A stretch of DNA of 30,200 nt from Didymodactylos carnosus. Its lineage: Eukaryota; Rotifera; Eurotatoria; Philodinida; Philodinidae. The notes under the pieces are model-generated. The model saw only the letters and a program-made list of their open reading frames with translations, had not been told where the DNA came from and made no database searches. The position numbers were made by a program, and so were the translations under genes. Of the stretch, positions 20,535 to 30,200 are shown piece after piece. The stretch covers positions 1 to 30,200 of the forward strand of contig CAJNOQ010001580.1 of the NCBI GenBank assembly GCA_905250885.1, read 5' to 3'. Position 1 is the stretch's first letter, and each line of letters starts with the position of its first letter.

Positions 20535-21394
20535 AGAAAAAACAAGATATTGTAGATAGTGTTATTATTTCATCTTTTTTTCTTGAACTACACATTTCTC
20601 ACGTTTACAAAATAACAACAACAAGAACAATAATCGTACAAAAATTTTTTTTTAGATAACTCAGACAAAATCACAAGACAATAAAAGCAACGAGAGAAAG
20701 AGAGAAAGAGAGAGTGCGTGAATGAATAAACACGGATTATCAAAAAACAACAGAGTTAAGGAGCAGCAGTGGTGACCGCTGATGTCTCTCGTTAAATTTT
20801 CACACCACCAGAAAATTGTTCAAAATTATTTACATTACCGGGCTCTGTTAAAAGTCAAAAACCTAATCAGTGGCCAGCATATGCATCAGAATCAATCAAA
20901 AACAGAAAACAAATACGACATAGAAATATACAGAAACAAAGGAAGAGAGCATTATTCTATGTCGACGATTTTTCTTATCTTAGTTAAAAGAATCACTTCA
21001 TTCAAGTGTAAAATAAATGAAAAAAACAGCAAGCTCATCAACATACCAAAAAGTTGGCCATTCTCGAAAAAATTGCAGACCACTCAATATCACAACCGAA
21101 TAGTTAAACATAAAAGATGAACGGCAGTGAGAAAAAGAAAAACTAAAGACAATTCAATATAAAAATATCTATGGTTTTTCTGCTGGTTTTCCTGCTCAAA
21201 CAAATAAAATAACACGTTCATATAGAGAAGACAAGCAAAAACAACAACAAAAAGAAAAAAACATCCAAAAAACTATTGATCATAAAAGGAAGTACAAACA
21301 ATAGTACTTTAATAACATGATTTTTTTTAGTAAAACTCGATCAAAAGCATGTTTTATTTTACTGCTGAGTATTGTTGAGAAATTTTCGGATTCC
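20535..21394. other. A-rich flank, probable 3' region of the hnRNP gene
   Basis: No gene is supported. It contains a GA-rich microsatellite near 20693-20715. A minus-strand AATAAA (about 21352-21357) lies about 40 bp past the hnRNP stop and could be its polyadenylation signal. A 112-codon plus-strand frame (20782-21120) has no domain and a biased, UTR-like composition. Confidence 0.45.
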
Positions 21395-23229
21395 TTATGA
21401 ATTCCTTGAATACGGATGATATGTTGGACTTTGAACAATCGTTGTTTTTGCTTTTCCATATGAGTGATTATTCAAATCATGATCATAATCTGAATGATTA
21501 GGATCTGAAATTGAATTATCATTATTTATCATATTGTCTTGCCCCGGTGTATTTCCATAATATTGTGAATAGTCATATTGAGGAGCATAAGCTGGTTGAT
21601 CATAAGTTCCAGTCGTTTGAGGCGGAGCTGAAGCATAATAGGATGAATAATCATATGTTTGAGGAGGATAACCAGCATTTGTTGGATACGAATAACCCGG
21701 ATAATTTGAGACTGCTGATGGTGATGTAGTAGCTCCCACCGATGGGTAACTATATGCATTATTTTCATAGGCTGCGTAGGCGTTCCATGCTGCATAAGGA
21801 TCCTGACCATAACTGTAGGCTGATTGTTGTCCATAAGCATACTGTTGTTGTGCTGTCTGCTGGTATGCATCATAAAGATTTTGTTGTTGATTTGTCGTTG
21901 TTTTGGGTTTAGCTCGTTTTACATCAACTGTTATGTCACCAATAGAATGTCGTTGAATTCTTAGTACATCTTGTGCCGCTTGTTCAGTTTCGAAGGATAT
22001 AAAACAAAATGGTCGACGTTCGTTTTTTTCTTTGTCATAGGGCAAATCAATCTAAGCGAAAAAATGGAAGAGCCACTCAAATATGCCAAGAACATTTTAT
22101 AACGTGCTTTGATTTAAGCTTTATTCTTCCATCGTATAAGCGGAAATAAGTCTCTTATAATAGTCTGAAAACTAAACGACCAAAAAATGCATAAAATCAG
22201 TTCTGTGTGAGAATGAAATCAAATATAAACTTAGATTTGAGGTAAACCGTAAAACTAAATTCACTTTCCCTGATCCATACACATCTTTAAAACGTCCGTA
22301 CAGATGTGATTTTATTTTGCACTTGACATATACTAATAATCAGAACATACAACTCAGAAATACGTACTTCTTCAATTTTACCAAACTGAGAGAAATATGT
22401 TCTCAATTCACCGTCTGGAAAATTTGGATCTAAACCACCGATAAATACTTTTCGATTGTTGTTATATTGACTATAAATATTATTTTGCATATTATTAGTT
22501 GCTGGTTGTGTCATTATTGAATCATAAGATGATGGATTAACGAGATTTGTTGCTGATGTTGGTGCTAAACGACGACGTGCTGATTTTGGATCAACTTTTC
22601 GTCCTTTAACAAAATGATCATTTTGTGATAAAATTTTTTTAACAACTTCTTTTGAATCAAATATCTTAAAAAAACAGAAGCACTTTTAGACTGATGGAAA
22701 AAAAAAGATAAAGATAGAAACATACGAGAAAGGCAAAACCGCGACTACGTCCCGTTGCTGGATCATGTTTAATAGAAATATCAGTAATTTTACCAAAATT
22801 CTGAAAGTAATCACGTAAATCTTCATTCGTTGTATCCCACGTTAGACCACCTAAAGCGTAAAGATTTATCATGGAGTGATGATCTCTTATAATGACATAC
22901 GCACACTTTTACGTACCAACAAATAATTTTCTCTCATCATCGGGTTTAGATAACGGCGCATAAGAATTGGCGTTCACTAACGGTGTTGGATACTGAACAG
23001 GCGAAGAAGACGGATATTCAGACGATCCTGATAAATGTGCGTCACCGCTACTGTAACCATTGACTTCTGTTGAACTTCTGTCAACTATTGTCTTCTCTTC
23101 ATTGTTATTATTATTATTACTGTTATTGTTGTTGTACGTAGCATAAGATGTTGAGTCGTTAGTACCATTTGGTGATTTTCTGGCCATTTGTTGTTGCTCA
23201 TAATCATTTTCATTATATGTCGATGTCAT
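21395..23229 (-). CDS. hnRNP D/AB (Squid/AUF1-like) RNA-binding protein, four exons
   Basis: Exons are 22917-23229, 22726-22850, 22368-22664 and 21395-22051. The introns are 66 bp (GTACGT...CTTTAG), 61 bp (GTATGT...TTTAAG) and 316 bp (GTACGT...GCTTAG). All phases close, giving about 463 residues. Order: an Asn/Ser-rich start; RRM1 at about 101-180 (RNP2 KLFVGGL, then WDTTNEDLRDYF, RNP1 RSRGFAFLIF); an Asn-rich linker; RRM2 at about 218-295 (RNP2 KVFIGGL; LPYDKEKNERRPFCFISF); and a Tyr/Gln/Ala/Pro-rich low-complexity tail (YGQDPYAAWNAYAAYENN). The pattern WDTT...LP.D....RR.FCFI is typical of the hnRNP A/B-D-Squid group, nuclear-cytoplasmic RNA binders acting in splicing, stability or localisation. 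RNP1 of RRM2 has Pro where Gly is usual. I chose ATG at 23229 because a polypyrimidine-TTTAG acceptor lies just upstream. An earlier in-frame ATG at 23307 would lie inside that intron. Confidence 0.92.
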
Positions 23230-26181
23230 ATTTGAACAACTAAATGAATCAAAAGAAAAAAATGTATTAACAGTCAAGTGCATCATCGAGAAAGATTCAG
23301 TATACACTAGTGCTAAATGTGTGTTATGGACACAAACAAACCTTAATTAACATCAAAATTTGAAAGAAATGCCCATAATAATGTCCTGTATTTAGCTTCT
23401 TCTCCAGTTGCATTTGTTTATGCAATTCCATTTTAACGGTACCGAACAGTTTGTGAAAGTAACTCTCAAAAGTGAACTAATGTATTAACGAAAAAATGAA
23501 CAAAAAAGAATAACTGAATAAAGAAATGTGTTTAATTTCATTACAAAAAATATATTATAACTGTCTTAAAATTCTCGAATCGCACTGGTAATTCACAGAG
23601 CATATCTATCTGATATAACTATTATTCATAAATCTTTCTCTGTATGATACATGCATCACAGAGGATACTCATGCAGCTTTCATAAACATTCCGAAGCGAG
23701 AAATTTTTGTCAAAAAAATCACATTCTATTTTAATTTTGATCCCGTTTTTGAAATTTTATCTCTCATGTTTTACTCTTTCACATTAAACAGTTCGGCTCA
23801 CATTTGCTTTTTAAGAAAAGCCTAGTATGCTTGCCTTACTAATTCTCTTCGTGTTGTTTTTCTTTTAATACTGCTATAATCATACTTACATCTTAAGAAA
23901 TACTAGAGGATATAAATTTTGTGTTTACACGAAAAAAACTTGAAACACAACAATAAAATTTGAAACTTCGGAAATAACAAACAAGAAAGAACAACAAATC
24001 AATCTAATGTTTATTGTTTTTCTATAATAAATGTTCGTTGAAAAATATTGCTTGTGGAGTAATTAAACGTATATCACAAACAGTAAAAGTTCTAAAATGG
24101 AGACATAGAAAGAATAATTGTTAAATTTCAAAAGAGAAAAACATATGATAAGCAATTTTTTTATATAAAAGAATTATCAAATCATGCAAAATGAACTTGC
24201 TCATCATCAGTATTGGATATTTGTTTGCGATCGACGGTGATATAAACTGATTGGATGAAATATTGTGCAGCAAACGGTACCAACGCCAGTCAACTGAGAA
24301 CAAATACTGAAAAAATAGTTGTTGATCTATCAAGAACGATGTTAAAGGTTGCAAAAAATAATGTTCTTAATAAACGATCACTTCAACAATAATAATACAT
24401 AGATATCATTAAAAAGTTGGCCTAATCAATTTTACTGTAGATAATAAAGCATATCATTGTTTCGCAGATTCAAATTAACAAAAATGTTGCCTCCTTTCTT
24501 TCAGCTTGTAACGCTACTCAACCAACGTTGAGCAGTATCTTGTTTGATAGTGTAGTATTCAAACTAGAGTAACGCTTTCAAGTCGATACTCCGACTACCA
24601 TCACAGTAATAAGTGGTAGACAGAAACAGATTTTACTCTTTACTTTTTCCTATTAAATATTATACATGCATACTCCATTTAGCAGTACGTGAAGCTAAGT
24701 GACACAACGAGCAAGTGATCAGTTCCTGTCCAATAAATAAAAGTTTAAACTCCTGCAATACTTTAGAACAACGAACCAATACGGCAACGGGTTGCGCGAT
24801 TTGTTCAACCTAGGAACTGATAAGCTCGTGTCGTACAGCTTTTCTCGTAAAACTGATTTTATCGTTTTCACTTTTTCCATCAATTCAACTTTTCCATTTA
24901 TCTCTCTTCTAAAAACAATAAAACCACCTCAATATCCTGAATGAATTTATATTTATTTTCATGTGAGGGTGCATGTGTCAGAGAGGATGAAAAAAATGGC
25001 TTCCATTCTCGGCCATCTTAACCTCTCCGGCAGTACATCTTTGTGAAATCGTGTGCACAATAGAACACATCAGAAACACTGACTATGTTACTGTAGATCC
25101 TTAAAAACTATTTCCATGTACGAACTCTTTAAGTTAAGGTTGAAACGATAGCGTTTAAGGAACTACAATGACAGATACTTGCGACATCTTTTCAGTGCTA
25201 TGCTGACAACTGCGCTGCTTCATTGTAATTCTGTGTAGTATGTGTTCGGAAAAGTACGTATTTTTTTATTTTAAAACTTTTGAAAGATCTGGGAAGGCAT
25301 AAAGTTTGTCTCAAGATGTTTTTAGCTGCAACGTATGTAGGGTATAGTGCTGGATAACTGAATATGCCTACTTGAGTTGTTACACGTTTTAATTCTGTAC
25401 TACGTTTACTCTTTTTACTCTTAAGAGCTATTACACTCAGAGCCGCAAATATCGCGAGGGCATGGGAGGATGCGCATCCTCCTAATAATTGAAAATTTTA
25501 TCGTTTTTGTTCAACGAAAGATTATTAAGATATTAGTTTTTTCATAGTGCCTCTACGGATTAATCGATAGAATTAGAATCATGTAGAACAGAATTCGATT
25601 CCATGGACTCTCTTTATTTAATTCGCACTTATACTCGCAAAGAAATTCAGTTTTACACAACCTACTACGTCACTCTTACTTGTAACACTGATAAGGATTG
25701 CCACCTATGTCGCTACCATCAACGTGTTTTTTTGCGTTTCCGCCCTTCTTGCATTGATTGTCCTGTCTGAAGTAGTAATCTTGGCACTAATCGTACCTGG
25801 TGCATTTGATACAGATTTCATACAGAAAAATCAGTAAAAGATTAAAGAGCATAATGGCCTAAAACCCGAGCAGAATTAAGAAGGTGAACGGATAAGATAG
25901 ACAGGTTATATATCGAGAAAGATGCGAATTATAGTACTGAACGCTGGATTTTAAAAATGCGAAACAGATAGCCTCTTACGTGAGCTAGAAAGATCTCGGA
26001 ACAAATTCTGAATAATTCATCAGTCCTCAAACTTCCAGAACTGAATACATATTATTAAAAGATGATATGCGCAATAAGCACAAGTTTTCTATCTTATAAA
26101 ATAATATTAATTAGATAATTCTGATCTAGTCAAATAAGTGGTATAGGCATGGTTGTAACTTTTTGTAGAAGAATAATATCC
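23230..26181. other. Long gene-poor stretch with small inverted repeats
   Basis: It starts with the 5' region of the hnRNP gene. About 24701-24727 and 24812-24836 are inverted copies (CGAGCAAGTGATCAGTTCCT against CGAGCTTATCAGTTCCT) around a roughly 85-bp core, a possible MITE. 25465-25482 is a perfect 18-bp palindrome (GGAGGATGC facing itself). A 77-codon minus frame at 24121-24354 has no recognisable feature. A short Cys-bearing frame at 25603-25770 is listed separately. Confidence 0.45.
25603..25770 (+). CDS. Possible 55-residue Cys-containing small ORF
   Basis: ATG at 25603 to TGA at 25770 encodes a short protein with a C-x5-C-x2-C...C-x2-C arrangement (CNTDKDCHLC, then RPSCIDC). The spacing resembles a zinc ribbon or a fragment of a secreted Cys-rich domain. 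The frame is open upstream back to about 25564, and GTCTGA at the end could hide a splice donor, so it may be one exon. Too short to trust by itself; no family is recognised. Confidence 0.22.
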   Translation: MDSLYLIRTYTRKEIQFYTTYYVTLTCNTDKDCHLCRYHQRVFLRFRPSCIDCPV

Positions 26182-26361
26182 TTATAAAAAGATTTTATAA
26201 GTATTAGCTATGCACATGTGTGCACCGATGCCGATTTGTTTTACAATCGTCGATTGGTTTTGCCAACGTCTGCATATATGAATATCAAAGTACATTTGTA
26301 ATATTTCGAATGTCTCTTTGATCTCACCTTTTGCTCCCCATAAGAGAAGTGGCGCACGATT
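26182..26361 (-). pseudogene. Possible alpha/beta-hydrolase C-terminal fragment
   Basis: 59 open codons follow ACTAG on the minus strand, starting NRAPLLLWGAKGEIKETFEI and ending with GIGAHMCIANTYKIFL before TAA. 'P.L.LWG..G' followed some 30 residues later by 'G.GAHM...NP..' echoes the last strand-loop and the catalytic His region of haloacetate-dehalogenase-like alpha/beta hydrolases. The similarity is weak and no N-terminal part is found in the flanks. It could be chance. Confidence 0.2.
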
Positions 26362-26473
26362 CTAGTTTCATAGAAACGGTGTCGTTATTGGCCCATAAAC
26401 GTCCCAAGCCCTATTTACACCATGGAACTGAGGGCTTTTTACGATGAAAAACAGTCTGTAGACGGTCTGATTA

Positions 26474-26762
26474 ATAGCTGGAACGCGCTTAAAAAATTTT
26501 AAGAAACATGCTGGAACAAGTTAGATACCTCTGTAATGTCTGTGACCACGTTACCATCAAAAAATCCGTTTGATCGTGTAGGCTGATCGAACGCGTTGAA
26601 ATAGCTGAAAAGTAGCACAAAATGACATTCTAACGTGTTACAACGCGGTCAAATCAACTTGTTACAGCACGTTCGAGTCAAAATTCTTTCGAACTCGTTC
26701 AGTTTTTGTAAACATGTCGAAACGAGCTCTAAATCGTGAGCGTTTTAACTCGTTGGAGCTAA
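26474..26762. repeat. Degenerate inverted-repeat element rich in AACNNGTT words
   Basis: The ends TAGCTGGAACGCGCTTAAAA and GTTTTAACTCGTTGGAGCTA are imperfect inverted copies (about 15 of 20). The interior repeats AACGCGTT, AACGTGTT, AACTTGTT and CGAACTCGTT. This looks like an old MITE or a decayed array. Boundaries are uncertain. Confidence 0.35.
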
Positions 26763-27289
26763 CGGATGCAAGTGTTTTGCATTAAATGTCGAACATTATT
26801 TCTGCATGTTGCCAATGTGCTGAAGAGTTGCATGCTGTTCCAGAAAATGTGTTTTAGAAAAAGGTGGAAATTCGTACAGTATCTGAAAATTATTAATTAA
26901 GCCTTATTATCTGTTTTTTTGAAACTAATGAAAAACTTGCAAAGTTTGCTTTTAACAGCCAGAAAATTGACAGTAAACAATGACTGTTAACTACCGTTTT
27001 TTCAACATTTTGTTGTATGCTAAACGCCTTTTCTCGGCCCTTTACCAACAATCATATAACAGACAATAAACTGATTGTTCACTGCCAGTTTCTTACCAGC
27101 TATTTTGGTGTTAAAAGCCAGTTTTGGAGAGTACATTTAAAAAGCATTACATAGGTCGTTTATTGTCAGTTATGCTTCATCGGGGTAGTTAAAAAGTTTT
27201 TGCTATAAAGGCGTTCTCAGACGTCCATTCTATATTCTAAAGTGTTAGAGCATGTGAATGGATCAGGCGAACGTGTGTTAAGTTATTAT

Positions 27290-28170
27290 TCAAAGTTTTT
27301 TGACCGACATTGTCGTTTGTAGTGTATTACTACCCAAGCAAATATCATCTATGCGAAAAATCTAGATACATTTCGTCTGTAATCGGGCGATACACGACTA
27401 GTTGCCATCTAGATTACTAGTTGGAAAAGGGACTTTTAACTAGATGCGTCTGCAGGTGCATCTAGTAATAATTAAATCGATCGATTATCGGGCGATAAAT
27501 CGCTAGTTGCAACTAGAAAAAATCTGGTAATCGCCCGATTACTCGATTTCCATTGTCGTTACACAGTAGTTGCAATCGAGTAGAAATCTAATCTAGATGA
27601 ATCGGACGATACTGGATTTCTTTTTGACGCTTGGGTACAATCGTCACCGTTTTCAAGATCACTATGAATTCCGTGTACAAATTCAATTAATTGGGTCACA
27701 GTAGCTGACATCGTTAATCACACTAGGCAATATACGAAGATCAGAGTGTGCAGAATTTCCAATTAACAAAGCAATTCGATGACGCTTTGTTTTCGTAGAA
27801 TATAGCAACGTTAAACCACAAAGTATAATCAGCACCTATAACACAAAAATAAGTCAAACATTAGATGTACAGGGTAGGCTGTGAAACTTAAAACATACTA
27901 CGATTTTGAAAGGGACACCAGTTTTTTCCTTGAACATTTTGTATACAAACAAAATACTGTACAGGTATTACCGACTTGAACTTGCTGTTGCTCTCCAATA
28001 AGATCGACTTTTCTCAGTGAAGGAGTAAAATCGAAAAGTGAGCATGGGTAACTTTTTCCTTGATCGTTTGAATAGCATATGAATGATGGCTTTAACTCTT
28101 GAAAAAGAGCAGGAGATAGGTTAACAAGATCTATGTACGAGTCTGATCGCTCACGAGCCTTACCGAACTA
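27290..28170 (-). pseudogene. Caspase-like (peptidase C14) gene remnant, interrupted
   Basis: On the minus strand 28153-27973 is open as a probable exon: KARERSDSYIDLVNLSPALF, then QELKPSFICYSNDQGKSYPC, SLFDFTPSLRKVDLIGEQQQ. It ends near a GTAATA donor, like an extracellular or Ig-like module with paired Cys. After TGTTATAG at 27839 a second stretch begins with a hydrophobic VLIILCGLTLLYS, then RIALLIGNSAHSDLRILPS and VINDV. That is the first strand and loop of caspase/metacaspase p20 domains (R-I/V-A-L-x-IGN...L...ND). After a one-base shift comes ATVTQLIEFVHGI, then LENGDDCT; past the 303-bp element is VIHYKRQC. The catalytic His-Gly and Cys motifs are not found. Frameshifts plus the insertion indicate a pseudogene. 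Paracaspase-like architecture is possible but unproven. Confidence 0.35.
27333..27635. mobile_element. 303-bp MITE with TA target duplication
   Basis: It begins CCCAAGC and ends GCTTGGG, flanked by TA at 27331-27332 and 27636-27637, as in Tc1/mariner-type insertions. Inside, AATCGGGCGAT or its complement occurs at least four times (one copy with a mismatch), with CTAGTTGC/GCAACTAG pairs, so the element can fold on itself. It is non-coding. It cuts the caspase-like remnant. Perfect end identity is only 7 bp, extended by imperfect matches. Confidence 0.6.
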
Positions 28171-28399
28171 GCTAAACTGGATCATGGTGTTGAAACTCAG
28201 TCATCCCTAGGTAAATATATTTAGTTTTGCATGCTGAATTCGAACACAATAGTTTCAGAAAATTGAAACGTCTGCAAAAGAGCAAATTCTTGAATGTTCT
28301 CGAAACTCGTGAATTTCTTGCTTTTCCTTGAACATTTTGTAATTTCAAAATTTGTACACTAACCACCGTTCCGATGCGAAAATCTCACTTAAATCTAAT

Positions 28400-29376
28400 A
28401 CAATCCAAAGATATTTGTATTCGCTCTCTGCCGTATATAAAATGAAAATAAAACCTTAGCTGTCCGTATTCAACTATCGGTTTTTCCTATCTTTCATCAG
28501 GTACAATATACTTCGCATTATAGGGTCGATGGGAGTAGTTATGATCAGTGAATGAAAATCAACCAGAAATTGATTATAGCTTAAGTAACTCCAAAAAGGC
28601 TAACTTTACCTTTAATATTTTCATTTTTGTAAACAACTTTTTGATTGTGTCACAAAGATAAAGGAAAACGTTGTGCAGAGATTTTCGTAAAGACGACCAA
28701 GATGTGAAGACTTGATACCTTTTTCAGTGAATAATTTACGAAACTCCAACGGTAGTTGTCCTTTTCCGTATTATTCATTTCCTTGTATGAAAATGGTTTA
28801 TTCAGCAATCCTTTTATGGTTCACAATTAGTTTATGTATCGTTTAATTATGGTCTCAGAATTTCCTGTGGCAAAAGTCTGCTAAAGTTGGCAAAATTCTT
28901 TGAAATAGTTGTTGGAATTAGTTGGCGAATAGTTTTTCCGGGATAAGGAAATTTTCACCATTGCATAGCTGTGTTTGTTATAAACTATTTTATTTGAAAG
29001 AAAACATTTGAATTTCTTTTTCCTCTACCACCGAACGAGAGACATACTCCATTATTATCCAAGGATGGAGAAACATAATTGATACAATGTAAGCACGAAT
29101 AAAGAATCTGACACGGAAAAAGACCCAAACAATAATATATGAAAGTCCAAGCACACACACACACACACACACACACAGTGAAAGAAAAATGTGTTTAGCG
29201 AGAAATAAAATGAAATGTCAAGGAGAGAGAAAAAAAAAGCACGTTAGGACAAAAGAACATGTTCTTCTATAAATCATAGCTAATAATAAGTAAAAAAATG
29301 ACGTGTCTACTATACCGTCTTCTTCGTGTCTGTTAAAACTCTTCATGTTCAATTGAATTAAAAATAAACGGTTCAT
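28400..29376. other. No clear gene; CA microsatellite
   Basis: A short minus-strand stretch near 28620-28760 is open in two frames (for example LPLEFRKLFTEKGIKSSHLG) and might be upstream debris of the caspase-like remnant. The rest shows nothing recognisable apart from the microsatellite at 29152-29177. Confidence 0.35.
29152..29177. repeat. (CA)13 microsatellite
   Basis: Thirteen uninterrupted CA units. The short Val/Cys-rich frames on the minus strand here (MCVCVCV) are this repeat and are not genes. Confidence 0.97.
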
Positions 29377-29778
29377 TTAGACAATTGTCTTGGTTTCAGC
29401 TTGTTCAGGATGAGTCGCATACAATTTTACATATTCTTTTACCATTTTCCTAATGTCCATATTTGGAGCTTTTATATGTTTTAAGACTCCGCTGGTCAGT
29501 TGACCATTTTTATATCCAACAACTTGCCATCTTTTCGTTTCGTAATCATAAGCTACTGCTTAGTTGTGTGGAATAAATGACTATGTGTGGATTTTCAAGG
29601 CATGTTTTTTATCCGTTTTCATTGTTATGTTATCACATTGCACGCTGTTTTGTCAACATGTATCCATTATATAGATGAATATGATGTTCTCTTTATTTTT
29701 GTTCAATATCCTGATTAATTGTTGATGTGAGTACGATCCAGGTTTTTTATGGTCAAGTCGAATAAAGTAGGTATCGTT
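29377..29778 (-). pseudogene. Unrecognised gene remnant with three in-frame stops
   Basis: After CTTTTAG at 29779, one continuous minus-strand frame of 134 codons runs NDTYFIRLDHKKPGSYSHQQ ... CDNITMKTDKKHALKIHT, stop, SFIPHN, stop, AVAYDYETKRWQVVGYKN, then QLTSGVLKHIKAPNMDIRKM, ending HPEQAETKTIV and TAA. The internal stops are TGA, TAG and TAA, the last in a position where CAA would fit. The last 58 codons (29377-29555) alone are fully open and could be a real terminal exon behind CTAAGCAG. The family is unknown; the alternating charge and ordered look suggest a genuine protein origin. Confidence 0.35.
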
Positions 29779-30027
29779 CTAAAAGGAAAGAATATACGGT
29801 CATGGAAGACTGTTTTTGTACAGAACAAAAGTCAAAATCTTTTTCTCGTTTTTCCGCTCTGTTCTAGACGATCTTTCTGTGATATTAATGTCGGTATTAA
29901 CTAATCTAAAAACTGAGAAAGAGTTTTCAGGTCCACAGCCAGAAAGAGGATGGAATTCTTATCTGAGGCCTCAGTTTTGGCCATCTGAGATACTCTCACG
30001 CCGGTCAAAATGGGGTATTGCTAAAAG

Positions 30028-30200
30028 ACGCGAACACCCACGAACAGCTACGAACACCCACGAACACCCCCATATTAAAATCTGAGTTAGCCAATCGATA
30101 GAGCTCGTCGAGCTGAGTATAGCAACGTCTAACGAACACCCAAAAAACTTTTTATAGTTTCGCTTTTTAAACATATATTTTGAATGAACACCCACGAACA
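30028..30200. repeat. Degenerate ACGAACACCC repeats, running off the window
   Basis: ACGAACACCC and close variants occur about four times at 30028-30070, once at 30133-30141 and again at the very end (30185-30200). The spacing of about 10 to 18 bp is irregular. The array may continue beyond the window. It also explains the overlapping short frames on both strands here. Confidence 0.6.

Noticed and set aside
20782..21120. 112-codon plus-strand ORF
   Set aside because: Lies in the likely 3' flank of the hnRNP gene; Lys/Asn/Ile-rich without domain or splice signals.
21511..21873. ORFs in other frames over the hnRNP low-complexity tail
   Set aside because: Shadows of the real Tyr/Gln-rich exon, whose phase is fixed by three introns and two RRMs.
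24121..24354. 77-codon minus-strand ORF
   Set aside because: No motif, signal peptide or neighbouring exon; not distinguishable from chance.
25594..25612. GAATTCGATTCC resembling a tRNA T-arm
   Set aside because: No matching A-box, anticodon stem or acceptor stem on either strand.
26930..27190. Loose inverted similarity (GACAGTAAACAATGACTGTT against AACAGACAATAAACTGATTG)
   Set aside because: Many mismatches and no definable ends.
27920..28345. Direct repeats of TTTCCTTGAACATTTTGTA at about 27925 and 28323
   Set aside because: Probably repeated module sequence within the caspase-like remnant; two copies are not enough to claim a separate element.

Overview
The window looks like nuclear DNA of a small-genome metazoan, most likely a bdelloid rotifer. 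The evidence is AT-rich sequence, GT-AG introns mostly of about 50-135 bp, one-exon and few-exon animal genes packed close to transposon debris, and remnants of FLYWCH/Mutator-like and non-LTR elements. The rotifer assignment is inference from style; no rRNA or organelle marker is present. There is no operon, tRNA, rRNA or CRISPR array that I can support.

Layout. 1-2,880 is gene-free and holds a 275-bp terminal-inverted-repeat (TIR) element and a 426-bp hairpin. 2,883-6,170 (minus) is a decayed LINE (endonuclease plus reverse transcriptase), split by a roughly 1.2-kb palindromic element. 6,303-7,141 (minus) is a broken Gln/Asn-rich gene. 7,347-8,842 is a foldback element with about 195-bp arms. 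8,936-10,381 (minus) is an intact single-exon type II membrane glycosyltransferase. 11,744-13,976 is a foldback element with nested insertions. 14,193-14,633 (minus) holds short exons of an unrecognised multi-pass membrane protein; the foldback may lie in its 3' intron. 15,554-17,948 (minus) is a complete three-exon ARNT (HIF-1 beta/Tango) bHLH-PAS gene. 18,283-20,114 is a palindrome followed by a Mutator/FLYWCH-derived foldback. 21,395-23,229 (minus) is a complete four-exon hnRNP D/AB (Squid/AUF1-like) gene with two RRMs. From 23,300 to the end I see no intact gene, only small inverted-repeat elements, a decayed caspase-like gene cut by a TA-flanked element, other gene fragments, a CA microsatellite and the start of a degenerate ACGAACACCC array.

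Three genes are intact and look functional: the glycosyltransferase, ARNT and the hnRNP. All lie on the minus strand, each with its own flanks, and nothing suggests a shared pathway. ARNT is the obligate dimer partner of class I bHLH-PAS factors, and the hnRNP acts in mRNA processing or localisation.

The most distinctive signal is the density of foldback elements. At least three unrelated families share one architecture: long inverted arms whose outer ends are tandem arrays of a degenerate motif of about 15 bp. A single N at 15,094, flanked by two identical 107-bp copies, is probably an assembly artefact.
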